Source: Candidatus Gastranaerophilales bacterium
GTDB lineage: Bacteria; Cyanobacteriota; Vampirovibrionia; Gastranaerophilales; Gastranaerophilaceae
Direction: 5' to 3'
Assembly (NCBI GenBank): GCA_944324205.1
Contig: CALUVK010000060.1
Coordinates: 1 to 8,266, forward strand
DNA: 8,266 bases
A program made the position numbers and the translations under genes. The notes beneath the pieces are model-generated. The model was not told the origin of the DNA. It did not search any database and was given only the letters and a program-made list of their open reading frames with translations. Shown here piece by piece: positions 1 to 6,658 of this stretch. Position 1 is the first letter of the stretch. Each line of letters begins with the position of its first letter.

Positions 1-6
1 GAGGAG
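1..6 (+). promoter_or_regulatory. Ribosome binding site of gpmI
   Basis: GAGGAG lies 8 bases upstream of the ATG at 15 and is a strong Shine-Dalgarno match, which supports that start. No promoter is visible because the window begins here, so gpmI may be transcribed with an upstream gene. Confidence 0.8.
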
Positions 7-14
7 ATATAAAT

Positions 15-1553
15 ATGCAAAACAGAGTTTTACTATGTATTATGGACGGATGGGGTATCTCAACCGGTTCTGAAAAATATGATGCAACTAAACTTTCTCA
101 TCCGGTTAATGTTCCGGAATTAATAAAAGATTATCCTTCTACGCTTATTCATGCTGATGGCGAATATGTCGGGCTGCCGCATGGGCAAATGGGGAACAGC
201 GAAGTCGGTCACCTGAATTTAGGTGCAGGAAGAGTTGTTTATCAGGATTTATCAAAAATTAACAGAGCAATCAAAGACGGTTCATTTTTTAAGAATGAAA
301 AATTCCTTGAAGCTATTGAGCATGCTAAAAAGAATAATTCATCACTTCATATTTACGGTCTGGTTTCAACCGGCGGAGTTCATTCATCTTTAGACCATGT
401 GCTTGCTTTAATTAAACTTGCGGCTGATGAAGGACTCAAAAAGGTTTATGTTCACGCGTTCCTTGACGGGCGTGATACTCCGCCATCAAGCGCCTGCACT
501 TACCTAGAGCAGGTAGAACAAGAGCTTGCTAAATACAATCTGCCGCCGATTGCTACAGTTATCGGACGTTATTACATAATGGATCGGGACAACAGATGGG
601 AAAGAGTCGAAAAAGGCTACAACTGCCTGTTATTTGGAGAAGGGAACCAGGCTCCTTCTGCCTGCGAAGCTGTTCAAGAGTCTTATAAAAACGGCGTCAC
701 AGATGAATTTGTACTTCCGACAGCAATAGGCAGTGAAGAGGAGATAAAAGAAAGCAGAATTAAAGATAACGATGCTATCATATTCTTTAACTACAGACCT
801 GACAGGGCAAGAGAAATCAGTAAAGCTATAAACTTCGCTGATTTTGACGGCTTTGAAAGAAAGAAAGTCCTAAAAAACATTTACTATTGCACAATGACAA
901 GCTATGAGGCAACCTTTACTTTCCCTGTAGCTTTCCCGAAAACACAGCTTGTAAATATTTTAGGCGATGTCTTAGAAGCAAACGGTGTAAACCAGTTCAG
1001 AACGGCTGAAACTGAAAAATATGCTCACGTTACGTTCTTCTTTAATGGCGGAATAGATGAGCCGCAGCCTCATGAAACAAGAGTTCTTGTGCCTTCTCCA
1101 AAGGTTCCTACATACGATATGCAGCCGGAGATGAGTGCTAGAGAAGTTTGCGAAAATGTATTAAAAGCTATTGATAACGACAAATACGGATTTATTCTTG
1201 TAAACTTTGCTAACCCTGATATGGTAGGACATACGGGAGTTTTAGAAGCAGCAGAGAAGGCTTGTAAAGTCGTTGATGAGTGCGTAGGCAAGATTGCGAA
1301 AAAATGTAAAGAAAAAGGTGTAGTAATGCTGCTTACGGCAGACCATGGCAACGCTGAAGTTATGTTTGACGAAAGCACCGGAAAACCTCATACTGCGCAC
1401 ACTACAAATGAAGTTCCGTTTGTTGTAATCAACGCGCCTAAAGATATTGAATTAAAGCAGGATGGAGCTTTATGCAATGTTGCTCCTACCGTTTTAGAAT
1501 TGATGGGTATTAAAAAGCCTGATGAGATGGATTGCAGCAGTTTGATAAAATAG
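15..1553 (+). CDS. gpmI: 2,3-bisphosphoglycerate-independent phosphoglycerate mutase
   Basis: This cytoplasmic enzyme interconverts 3- and 2-phosphoglycerate in glycolysis and gluconeogenesis, using two metal ions (usually manganese) and a phosphoserine intermediate. The 512 residues match the family's usual length, and every active-site element is visible at the standard spacing: Asp11 in MDGWG, the nucleophile Ser62 in GQMGNSEVGH, His123 in TGGVHSS, DGRDTPP at 151-157, Arg185 and DRDNRW at 190-195, RPDR at 261-264, Lys335 in AETEKYAH, Asp402 and His406 in NPDMVGHTG, Asp443-His444 in TADHGNAE, and His462 in PHTAHTTNEVPF. Residue roles are known from the Geobacillus enzyme; the matches are read from the sequence. 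The start is fixed by a GAGGAG site. The SNF2 gene begins 9 bases after the stop, so the two are probably co-transcribed. Nothing looks truncated. Confidence 0.98.
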   Translation: MQNRVLLCIMDGWGISTGSEKYDATKLSHPVNVPELIKDYPSTLIHADGEYVGLPHGQMGNSEVGHLNLGAGRVVYQDLSKINRAIKDGSFFKNEKFLEAIEHAKKNNSSLHIYGLVSTGGVHSSLDHVLALIKLAADEGLKKVYVHAFLDGRDTPPSSACTYLEQVEQELAKYNLPPIATVIGRYYIMDRDNRWERVEKGYNCLLFGEGNQAPSACEAVQESYKNGVTDEFVLPTAIGSEEEIKESRIKDNDAIIFFNYRPDRAREISKAINFADFDGFERKKVLKNIYYCTMTSYEATFTFPVAFPKTQLVNILGDVLEANGVNQFRTAETEKYAHVTFFFNGGIDEPQPHETRVLVPSPKVPTYDMQPEMSAREVCENVLKAIDNDKYGFILVNFANPDMVGHTGVLEAAEKACKVVDECVGKIAKKCKEKGVVMLLTADHGNAEVMFDESTGKPHTAHTTNEVPFVVINAPKDIELKQDGALCNVAPTVLELMGIKKPDEMDCSSLIK

Positions 1554-1557
1554 TGAG
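1553..1557 (+). promoter_or_regulatory. Weak ribosome binding site of the SNF2 gene
   Basis: Only a poor Shine-Dalgarno match, GTGAG, precedes the ATG at 1563, and it overlaps the last base of the gpmI stop codon. With a 9-base intergenic gap, this suggests that ribosomes finishing gpmI help start the SNF2 gene (translational coupling, inferred). The next in-frame ATG is about 100 codons further on, so no better start is available. Confidence 0.4.
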
Positions 1558-1562
1558 TAAAT

Positions 1563-4562
1563 ATGAGCGAAAACGTTAAACCTTTAGATATAGATTTATC
1601 ACTAAAAAAGAATAATGTTGATGAATTCTTCTTCAACTTGAGCGAAAACCCGAACGGGTTTAAGAATAAAGATTTCAGATATACATTAAGCTTAATATAC
1701 CAGTTAGTAGAGGACGAATTTGAGGGGATATTCTTATCCCCCAATTCTCCGGTTAGAAACACTGATTTCTTTTTAATAAACGAAGGCAGTGAAACTAATC
1801 CGAAATTGTCATTTTTTGTAACTCCTACTAATAATTTTCAATTCTATTTAAAGTCTAAAGGTTCAATGTTCAGGTTTTCGCCTAAAGAAGTGAACGGCCA
1901 AATCGGATACGTAATGAGTCTTGATCTGGTTTTGGATTACTTTGGCGGATTTGGTGAGATTGTTGATTTTTCATCTCTAACGCAAACTTTTGCTTATTTT
2001 AATAAACTTACTCATTTTGTGATGAAATTAATTGAAAAATTGTATTTCATTCCGACTGTTCACAGAAAAGACGCTCCTTCCGGCGGTTCTTTCAGAATTG
2101 TATATGAACCGATTATTTCTAATAAAGAGTCCGCAAAAATTATTAATGAATTAGAAAATAATTTGCCGGAGAATTTATTTATAAAAGGTACAAAGCCAAA
2201 GAATTTTGTTGAAAGATTTGTAAGGGAATATTTAAACTACCTTATTTACAAATTTTTAGGCATAAAGGCTTACAGGTTCAAAGACATCAAATCCGGTCAT
2301 TATATGATTAAGGACTTAGAGCAGAGATGTCTTATGAAAGGGAAAGATGTTGCAGAAGATATTGCCCAGTGGTTTGATGAATTATATTTAGGGAAGTATG
2401 ATTTAATACCGTTCTTTAAAGTTAATAAAGTTAGTGATGATGCATTTGAGCTTAAAATCCACATTAAAAACCGGAAAACAGATGAGACAATTATTCTTGA
2501 TGATTTGTATCATAAAGATGAAATTTGGGGGCTGGATACGGCTGATATTTCAAAAATTATTGAAAAACAGCTTAATTATGCAGTCAGATATATGCCGGAA
2601 TTAGAAACACTGTTTGAGGATGAGGAAAAGCTTGCTCTTACGCTTAACCTGAATGAAGTTTATAAAATAATTACGCAGACAGCATATTATCTTCAAAAAG
2701 CGCAGATTGACGTAATCCTGCCGGAAGAATTAACTAATATAATAATTCCGAGGGCTTCTATAAATGCGAAAGTTAAGGCCTCTCGCTCTGCTGATTTGAT
2801 GAATATATTTAATACAGTATCAAGCAGTGCAATATCTCTTGACGATATTTTAGAATTCTCTTACGAAGTATCTCTGGGGGACGAAAAAATATCCCTTGAA
2901 GAGTTTAATAAGCTTGTCAGCGAAAGCAACGGACTGATACAATACAAGGGAAAATACATTCTGGTTGATAAAGAAGAAGGCTTAAAGCTTATTGATAAAA
3001 TCAAGAATGCAAATCATAAAAAGATGACAAGGCTTGAACTTATTCACGCATCAATGTCAGGCCAGCTTCAGGATTATGATTTCAACTATGATGAAGCTTA
3101 TGCAAACGTTATCAAGGATTTTGCAAAGCCTGTTGAAGTAAAACAGCCGGAAGGGCTTAAAGGCGAACTTCGGACTTACCAGATGACGGGACTAAAATGG
3201 CTCTGGACAAATGTTTCAAAAGGATTTGGCTGCTGTATGGCCGATGATATGGGGTTAGGGAAAACTATTCAGGTTATAAGCCTTATGCTTAAGTTAAAAG
3301 AAGAAAATAAGCTTAAAAATCCGGCTCTTGTTGTATGTCCGACAACTCTTATGGGGAACTGGATGAAGGAACTTCAAATGTTTGCGCCTGATTTAAAAGT
3401 ATCTACATACCACGGACTTGACAGAAAACTTGATACAAAATCGGATGTAATCCTTACAACTTATGCTATTATGCGTATTGATGTAGAAGAGATGAAAAAA
3501 CACACCTGGGGAATGGTAGTAGTTGATGAAGCGCAGAATATTAAAAACCCTGATACAGCGCAGACACTTGCTATTAAAGCATTAAAATCCGATATTAAAA
3601 TCGCAATGACAGGTACTCCCGTAGAAAACAGGCTTACGGAATTATGGAGTATTTTTGATTTCCTGAATAAAGGATATTTAGGCTCTCTTAAAGATTTCCA
3701 GAAGAGTTATGCCGTGCCGATTGAACGTTTTAAAGAAAAAACAAGAGCTTCAAAATTAAAACTTTCTGTTTCACCTTTTGTATTAAGGCGTTTAAAGACA
3801 GATAAACACGTTATATCAGACCTTCCTGATAAGATGGTAATGAACGATTACTGCTATCTTGCAAAAGCACAGGCAATTTTATATGAAAAAACGCTTAACG
3901 AAATGATGGAGAAAATCAGCGGTTTTACAGGAGTAAACAGAAGGGGAAATATATTTAAGCTGATTACTGCACTAAAGCAGATTTGCAACCACCCTTACCA
4001 ATTTATTAAGAGCGGAGAGACTTCCAAAGAGCTTTCAGGAAAAGCTGAAAAGTGCGTTTCACTTGTGCAGAATATCATCGATAACAATGAAAAAACACTT
4101 ATTTTTACTCAATACAAAGAAATGGGAGATTTGCTTACAAAAATTCTGCAGGAAGAATGTAATTCAGAGCCGTCTTTCTTTCACGGTTCTTTAACAGTTC
4201 CGCAGAGAGAAAACTTAATCGAAGATTTTCAGAACAATGATGAGCGCAAGATTATGATACTTTCGCTTAAAGCCGGAGGAACAGGATTAAACCTTACAAG
4301 CGCAACAAATGTCATACACTATGACCTCTGGTGGAACCCGGCTGTAGAAGAGCAGGCTACAGATAGAACTTATCGTATCGGACAGGATAAAAATGTTATG
4401 GTGCACAGGCTTATAACCCTCGGTACTTTTGAAGAAAAAATTGATGAGATGTTAAAATCCAAAAAAGAGCTTGCTGATTTAGCGGTATACGAAGGCGAGA
4501 AGATAATAACAGAACTTTCTGATCAGGAAATTTACGATATATTTTCACTTACAGCTGGATAA
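1563..4562 (+). CDS. SNF2-family DEAD/DEAH-box helicase-like ATPase with bacterial SNF2-associated domain
   Basis: The C-terminal half (about 530-999) is a full SNF2 motor: LRTYQ at 536-540, Walker A DDMGLGKT at 561-568, motif Ia around VVCPTTLMGNW (590-600), DEAQ at 655-658, TGTP at 683-686, TLIFTQY at 845-851, the motif V stretch KAGGTGLNLTSA (903-914) and the arginine-finger motif QATDRTYRIGQ (931-941). Such proteins use ATP to translocate on double-stranded DNA and remodel DNA-protein complexes; they rarely unwind DNA. Residues about 380-500, ending in a VSLGDEKISLEEF segment, resemble the bacterial SNF2-associated domain (DUF3670, PF12419), from memory of the family. Residues 1 to about 380 match nothing I recognise; they are rich in Phe, Tyr, Lys and Asp, with no signal peptide or membrane segment. 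At 999 residues the length is normal for this bacterial Rad54-like/SSO1653-type group. The gene follows gpmI by 9 bases and ends at a strong terminator. Its partner and in vivo substrate are unknown. Confidence 0.93.
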   Translation: MSENVKPLDIDLSLKKNNVDEFFFNLSENPNGFKNKDFRYTLSLIYQLVEDEFEGIFLSPNSPVRNTDFFLINEGSETNPKLSFFVTPTNNFQFYLKSKGSMFRFSPKEVNGQIGYVMSLDLVLDYFGGFGEIVDFSSLTQTFAYFNKLTHFVMKLIEKLYFIPTVHRKDAPSGGSFRIVYEPIISNKESAKIINELENNLPENLFIKGTKPKNFVERFVREYLNYLIYKFLGIKAYRFKDIKSGHYMIKDLEQRCLMKGKDVAEDIAQWFDELYLGKYDLIPFFKVNKVSDDAFELKIHIKNRKTDETIILDDLYHKDEIWGLDTADISKIIEKQLNYAVRYMPELETLFEDEEKLALTLNLNEVYKIITQTAYYLQKAQIDVILPEELTNIIIPRASINAKVKASRSADLMNIFNTVSSSAISLDDILEFSYEVSLGDEKISLEEFNKLVSESNGLIQYKGKYILVDKEEGLKLIDKIKNANHKKMTRLELIHASMSGQLQDYDFNYDEAYANVIKDFAKPVEVKQPEGLKGELRTYQMTGLKWLWTNVSKGFGCCMADDMGLGKTIQVISLMLKLKEENKLKNPALVVCPTTLMGNWMKELQMFAPDLKVSTYHGLDRKLDTKSDVILTTYAIMRIDVEEMKKHTWGMVVVDEAQNIKNPDTAQTLAIKALKSDIKIAMTGTPVENRLTELWSIFDFLNKGYLGSLKDFQKSYAVPIERFKEKTRASKLKLSVSPFVLRRLKTDKHVISDLPDKMVMNDYCYLAKAQAILYEKTLNEMMEKISGFTGVNRRGNIFKLITALKQICNHPYQFIKSGETSKELSGKAEKCVSLVQNIIDNNEKTLIFTQYKEMGDLLTKILQEECNSEPSFFHGSLTVPQRENLIEDFQNNDERKIMILSLKAGGTGLNLTSATNVIHYDLWWNPAVEEQATDRTYRIGQDKNVMVHRLITLGTFEEKIDEMLKSKKELADLAVYEGEKIITELSDQEIYDIFSLTAG

Positions 4563-4585
4563 TTATTTATTAGTGTTATAAAAGT

Positions 4586-4622
4586 AAAAAGCCTTGTAGT
4601 TTATTATACTACAAGGCTTTTT
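4586..4622. terminator. Bidirectional intrinsic terminator between SNF2 gene and Fe-ADH
   Basis: A perfect 15-bp stem, AAAAAGCCTTGTAGT at 4586-4600 with its complement at 4608-4622, encloses a 7-base loop. The stem is A-rich on one flank and T-rich on the other, so each strand's transcript ends in a U run. It lies between the SNF2 stop (4562) and the dehydrogenase stop (4630, opposite strand) and can end both convergent transcripts. Confidence 0.9.
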
Positions 4623-4629
4623 CTTTACT

Positions 4630-5817
4630 TTATAATGAATTTCTATAAATTTCTTCTACCGCTTCTTTTGTTGCTTTGGTAGGTGCAATTGCAAGAAGTC
4701 CATTCAACGATGGTGTTGTAAATGCCAGGTTTACAAGGTTAGGAATGTCAGCTTCTGTAAATCCTTCATCTTTTAACTTTGAGGGAACGTCTACAGACTT
4801 CAGCCATTCATACACACCCTTAGAAGCCTCTTCGGCAGAATTAAATTTGCCTGCAATTGGTTCAAGAATATACTTTAAGGTTTCTTCTTTTGCTGAGTAG
4901 ATATTTTTAACTACAGCAGGAAGAAGCATTGCTAAACCTAAACCATGTGATAAATCTGGTTTTACTGCACTCAAAGGATGTTCTAAAGCGTGAGTATAAT
5001 GTAATAAACCATTATCGAAGCATACGCCGCCGAGCATTGCGGCATAAGCTAGATAATACCTGGCTTCTAAATCTTCTGCATTCTCAATCGCTTTTGGTAA
5101 ATACTTAGCAACAAGGGTTATAACTTCTCTAGCCAAAGTTACCGCGTATGGGGAAGTTACTGTAGAAGTAGAAGCTTCTACAACGTGGTTTACAGCGTCA
5201 ATTGAAACATAACGTGTCTGCTTTGGTGATAATTTTACCATTAAAGCTGGGTCATCGATTGCATATGTCGGATAAATACAATCATAAGCAATTGCAGGTT
5301 TATACTCTTTTTCCGGAATTGTTACAACCGCAAATCTGTTCGTTTCGGTTCCTGTTCCGTGAGTTAAGTTAATTGCAACAATCGGAGCTGCTTCTTCTGG
5401 AGTAAAATTAAATTCATAAATATCATTTGCTGTCTTATCCGGATATTTCATAAGAATTGCAACAGATTTTCCTGCATCGGTTGGAGAGCCGCCGCCGATT
5501 GCAATAACTGCTTTTGCGTTGAACTCTTTTGCGATTTTAGCAGCTTCATTGACTGCTGTTGTTGTCGGGTTTGGAGTGACTTTGTCATAGTTAACGTATT
5601 CTATTGAGTTTGCTTTAAGCGCTTTTTCTACAACATCCCATGCTCCGGTTGCCTTATAAGCATTTCTTCCGCTCATAACAATAACCTTATCTAACCCTTT
5701 TGTTTTAAAATCTTTAGCAATATCATTGATTTTATTTATTGCACCGCATCCAAAATATACTGCGGTTCTGGTTCTGATTTCACGAACTTCATGAATATCA
5801 ATATCTTTTTCCCACAT
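4630..5817 (-). CDS. Iron-containing alcohol dehydrogenase
   Basis: This 395-residue protein belongs to the Fe-ADH family (PF00465), cytoplasmic enzymes that interconvert aldehydes or ketones and alcohols with NAD(P)H. The N-terminal nucleotide-binding part has GGGSPTDAGK at 108-117 and HGTGTETNRFAVVT at 153-166. The metal-binding C-terminal part has Asp207 and His211 in SIDAVNHVVEA, His276 in THALEHPLSA and His291 in DLSHGLGLAMLLP, equivalent to the four iron ligands of E. coli FucO; His280 matches its catalytic His267. All ligands are intact and the length is normal. The ATG at 5817 has an AAAGGAG site 6 bases upstream (5824-5830). The gene stands alone, convergent with the SNF2 gene and divergent from HU, with its own promoter. 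A role in fermentative NAD(P)H reoxidation is likely, but substrate and cofactor cannot be read from the sequence. Confidence 0.93.
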   Translation of the reverse strand: MWEKDIDIHEVREIRTRTAVYFGCGAINKINDIAKDFKTKGLDKVIVMSGRNAYKATGAWDVVEKALKANSIEYVNYDKVTPNPTTTAVNEAAKIAKEFNAKAVIAIGGGSPTDAGKSVAILMKYPDKTANDIYEFNFTPEEAAPIVAINLTHGTGTETNRFAVVTIPEKEYKPAIAYDCIYPTYAIDDPALMVKLSPKQTRYVSIDAVNHVVEASTSTVTSPYAVTLAREVITLVAKYLPKAIENAEDLEARYYLAYAAMLGGVCFDNGLLHYTHALEHPLSAVKPDLSHGLGLAMLLPAVVKNIYSAKEETLKYILEPIAGKFNSAEEASKGVYEWLKSVDVPSKLKDEGFTEADIPNLVNLAFTTPSLNGLLAIAPTKATKEAVEEIYRNSL

Positions 5818-5849
5818 GGCATTCTCCTTTCTTTAAACACTACATAATA

Positions 5850-5877
5850 ATTATAGCTGATTAACTATAAATGTAAA
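5850..5877 (-). promoter_or_regulatory. Probable promoter of the Fe-ADH gene
   Basis: On the minus strand, TTTACA (5877-5872; five of six match the sigma-70 -35 box) and a perfect TATAAT (5855-5850) are separated by 16 bases. Transcription would start near 5843, leaving a leader of about 25 bases before the ATG at 5817. An inverted repeat, TTATAG and CTATAA (5851-5856 and 5865-5870), overlaps the -10 box and spacer and could be an operator, though it is short and AT-rich. Confidence 0.6.
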
Positions 5878-5902
5878 GTTTTGTAAATTAATATTAAGAA
5901 AT

Positions 5903-5931
5903 TTGAAATGTTAAATTTAAAATTTTATAAA
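5903..5931 (+). promoter_or_regulatory. Possible upstream promoter (weak call)
   Basis: TTGAAA (5903-5908) and TATAAA (5926-5931) each match five of six consensus bases and are exactly 17 bases apart. The region is so AT-rich that such pairs can arise by chance. If active, it would start a transcript near 5938 that passes through the 43-codon frame and then the HU promoter, giving HU a long leader. Confidence 0.3.
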
Positions 5932-5961
5932 TAGACTTTTTTAGATTAAGATTAGGCAAAG

Positions 5962-6093
5962 ATGAGTATTATAAGCTCTTTCAAGATATTCATACGAATA
6001 GTTAAAGCTTTAAATAAGGATTTTTGTGTTTCTCAAATAGCAAAAATAAGTATTTTAAATAAAAACTTGTCCCAAACACTTGCAAAAATCTGA
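5962..6093 (+). CDS. Doubtful 43-residue open reading frame upstream of HU
   Basis: An ATG at 5962 opens a 43-codon frame ending in TGA at 6091-6093. Its start reads MSIISSFKIF and its end LSQTLAKI; the first 20 residues alternate hydrophobic and basic positions and could form an amphipathic helix. In favour of a gene are a promoter-like pair upstream (5903-5931) and a position directly before HU. Against it, only a weak AGG lies 5 bases from the ATG, and six of nine isoleucines use ATA, a codon the surrounding genes seldom use. Its last codons overlap the HU -35 box. I recognise no family. Most likely a chance frame; a leader peptide or small membrane-binding peptide remains possible. Confidence 0.15.
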   Translation: MSIISSFKIFIRIVKALNKDFCVSQIAKISILNKNLSQTLAKI

Positions 6094-6107
6094 ACAATGT
6101 GTATAAT
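6080..6107 (+). promoter_or_regulatory. Promoter of the HU gene
   Basis: TTGCAA (6080-6085) and a perfect TATAAT (6102-6107) are 16 bases apart, a good sigma-70-type pair. Transcription would start near 6114, giving a leader of about 50 bases. An in-frame ATG at 6097 sits inside this promoter, upstream of the expected transcript start, so it cannot be the HU start when this promoter is used. Confidence 0.7.
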
Positions 6108-6119
6108 GAGATTTGTAAG

Positions 6120-6138
6120 TTGTGTGTATGGCACACAA
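6120..6138 (+). promoter_or_regulatory. Palindrome/hairpin in the HU leader
   Basis: TTGTGTG (6120-6126) and CACACAA (6132-6138) form a perfect 7-bp inverted repeat around TATGG. It lies just after the expected transcription start and 15 bases before the ribosome site. As RNA it would make a small 5' hairpin; as DNA it could be an operator. No poly-T follows, so it is not a terminator. Which role applies, if any, is inference. Confidence 0.45.
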
Positions 6139-6153
6139 AGAGTTAGAGTGTAT

Positions 6154-6158
6154 AGGAG
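6154..6158 (+). promoter_or_regulatory. Ribosome binding site fixing the HU start
   Basis: AGGAG lies 7 bases before the ATG at 6166 and selects it over the in-frame ATG at 6097. The resulting protein begins MNKEELVKEI, the standard HU N-terminus. Confidence 0.9.
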
Positions 6159-6165
6159 ATTTATT

Positions 6166-6438
6166 ATGAACAAAGAAGAATTGGTCAAAGAAATTTCAAA
6201 GAAGACAAAGCTTTCACAAAAAACATCATCCGATGTATTAACAGCTACTTTAGAAATTATCCAAAAAACTGTTGCTAAAGGTAAAAAAGTTACTTTAGTA
6301 GGCTTTGGAACTTGGGAAGCTCGTAAAAGAGCAGCAAGGACTGGTAGAAACCCTCAAACTGGTAAAGCAATTAAAATTGCTGCTAAAACAGTTCCGGCTT
6401 TTTCTGCTGGTAAAAGCTTTAAAGAACTTGTAAAGTAG
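6166..6438 (+). CDS. HU-family nucleoid DNA-binding protein
   Basis: HU is a small abundant dimeric protein that bends and compacts DNA and assists replication, repair and gene control. From the ATG at 6166 the protein has 90 residues, the usual size. The N-terminal helices (MNKEELVKEI, then a TSSDVLTATLEII helix) form the dimer body. The family signature runs from GFGTWEARKRAARTG (46-60) into RNPQTGK (61-67), and Pro63 at the tip of the DNA-binding arm is the residue that intercalates in known HU-DNA complexes. VPAFSAGKSFKE closes the domain. The form resembles cyanobacterial HU, which is part of my taxonomic guess. A longer reading from 6097 would add 23 residues but starts within the promoter. 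The gene has its own promoter and terminator, and A/T-ending codons such as GTA, GCT and AAA dominate. Confidence 0.96.
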   Translation: MNKEELVKEISKKTKLSQKTSSDVLTATLEIIQKTVAKGKKVTLVGFGTWEARKRAARTGRNPQTGKAIKIAAKTVPAFSAGKSFKELVK

Positions 6439-6459
6439 TATAGAAGCTGTTTTATTAAG

Positions 6460-6491
6460 AACCGTTATCTATTATAGATAACGGTTTTTTT
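6460..6491 (+). terminator. Intrinsic terminator of the HU gene
   Basis: AACCGTTATCTA (6460-6471) pairs perfectly over 12 bp with 6475-6486 around a 3-base TTA loop. The 3' arm runs into seven T's (6485-6491). It begins 22 bases after the HU stop and marks HU as a single-gene transcript. Confidence 0.93.
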
Positions 6492-6531
6492 GTATAAATT
6501 TATTAATAGCAATAATTATTTTTACAGGTTT

Positions 6532-6560
6532 TTTACTAATATGCAAATCCAGGCTATAAT
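6532..6560 (+). promoter_or_regulatory. Possible distal promoter of glgA
   Basis: TTTACT (6532-6537; four of six) and a perfect TATAAT (6555-6560) are 17 bases apart. A run of nine T's (6560-6568) follows at the expected start, which could cause slippage or merely reflect base composition. If used, the glgA leader would be about 160 bases and include the palindrome at 6591-6610. Confidence 0.35.
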
Positions 6561-6590
6561 TTTTTTTTAGTGCTATAAAATATAATTACA

Positions 6591-6610
6591 ATTCTTGAAA
6601 GTTTAAGAAT
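6591..6610. repeat. Imperfect palindrome upstream of glgA
   Basis: ATTCTTGAAAGTTTAAGAAT is an imperfect inverted repeat: the outer six bases on each side are perfectly complementary, and as RNA it could extend through one G-U pair. It lies between the two promoter-like sequences, so it could be an operator or a leader hairpin. Low complexity means chance is a real possibility. Confidence 0.3.
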
Positions 6611-6658
6611 ATTTAAACAATCTACTATTTAAGATAAAATATTAATGTAACAAATTTA

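Larger units (their letters stand above)
5818..6165. other. Divergent intergenic region between Fe-ADH and HU
   Basis: This 348-base AT-rich spacer separates two genes that point away from each other. It holds the dehydrogenase ribosome site and promoter near the left end, a second promoter-like sequence and doubtful 43-codon frame in the middle, and the HU promoter, palindromic leader and ribosome site at the right end. TTAAAGCTTTAA at 6002-6013 is a perfect 12-base palindrome of unknown meaning. I see no RNA gene, repeat family or mobile element remnant. Confidence 0.7.

Noticed and set aside
1070..1762. Two minus-strand open frames opposite gpmI and the start of the SNF2 gene (1070-1378 and 1388-1762)
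   Set aside because: They lie opposite well-supported genes, have low-complexity Ser/Leu/Phe-rich products, no ribosome site I can see and no recognisable family.
1563..4562. SNF2 protein as part of a DISARM-like or other phage-defence system
   Set aside because: SNF2 proteins occur in such systems, but no methyltransferase, nuclease, phospholipase-D-type or other defence partner is next to it; the neighbours are gpmI and a convergent alcohol dehydrogenase.
4676..4900. Plus-strand frame opposite the 3' part of the Fe-ADH gene
   Set aside because: It is antisense to a gene with all catalytic motifs, and its product resembles nothing known.
6097..6165. N-terminal extension of HU by 23 residues from the ATG at 6097
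   Set aside because: That ATG lies in the spacer/-10 region of the HU promoter and lacks a ribosome site, while AGGAG precedes the ATG at 6166 and gives the standard 90-residue protein.
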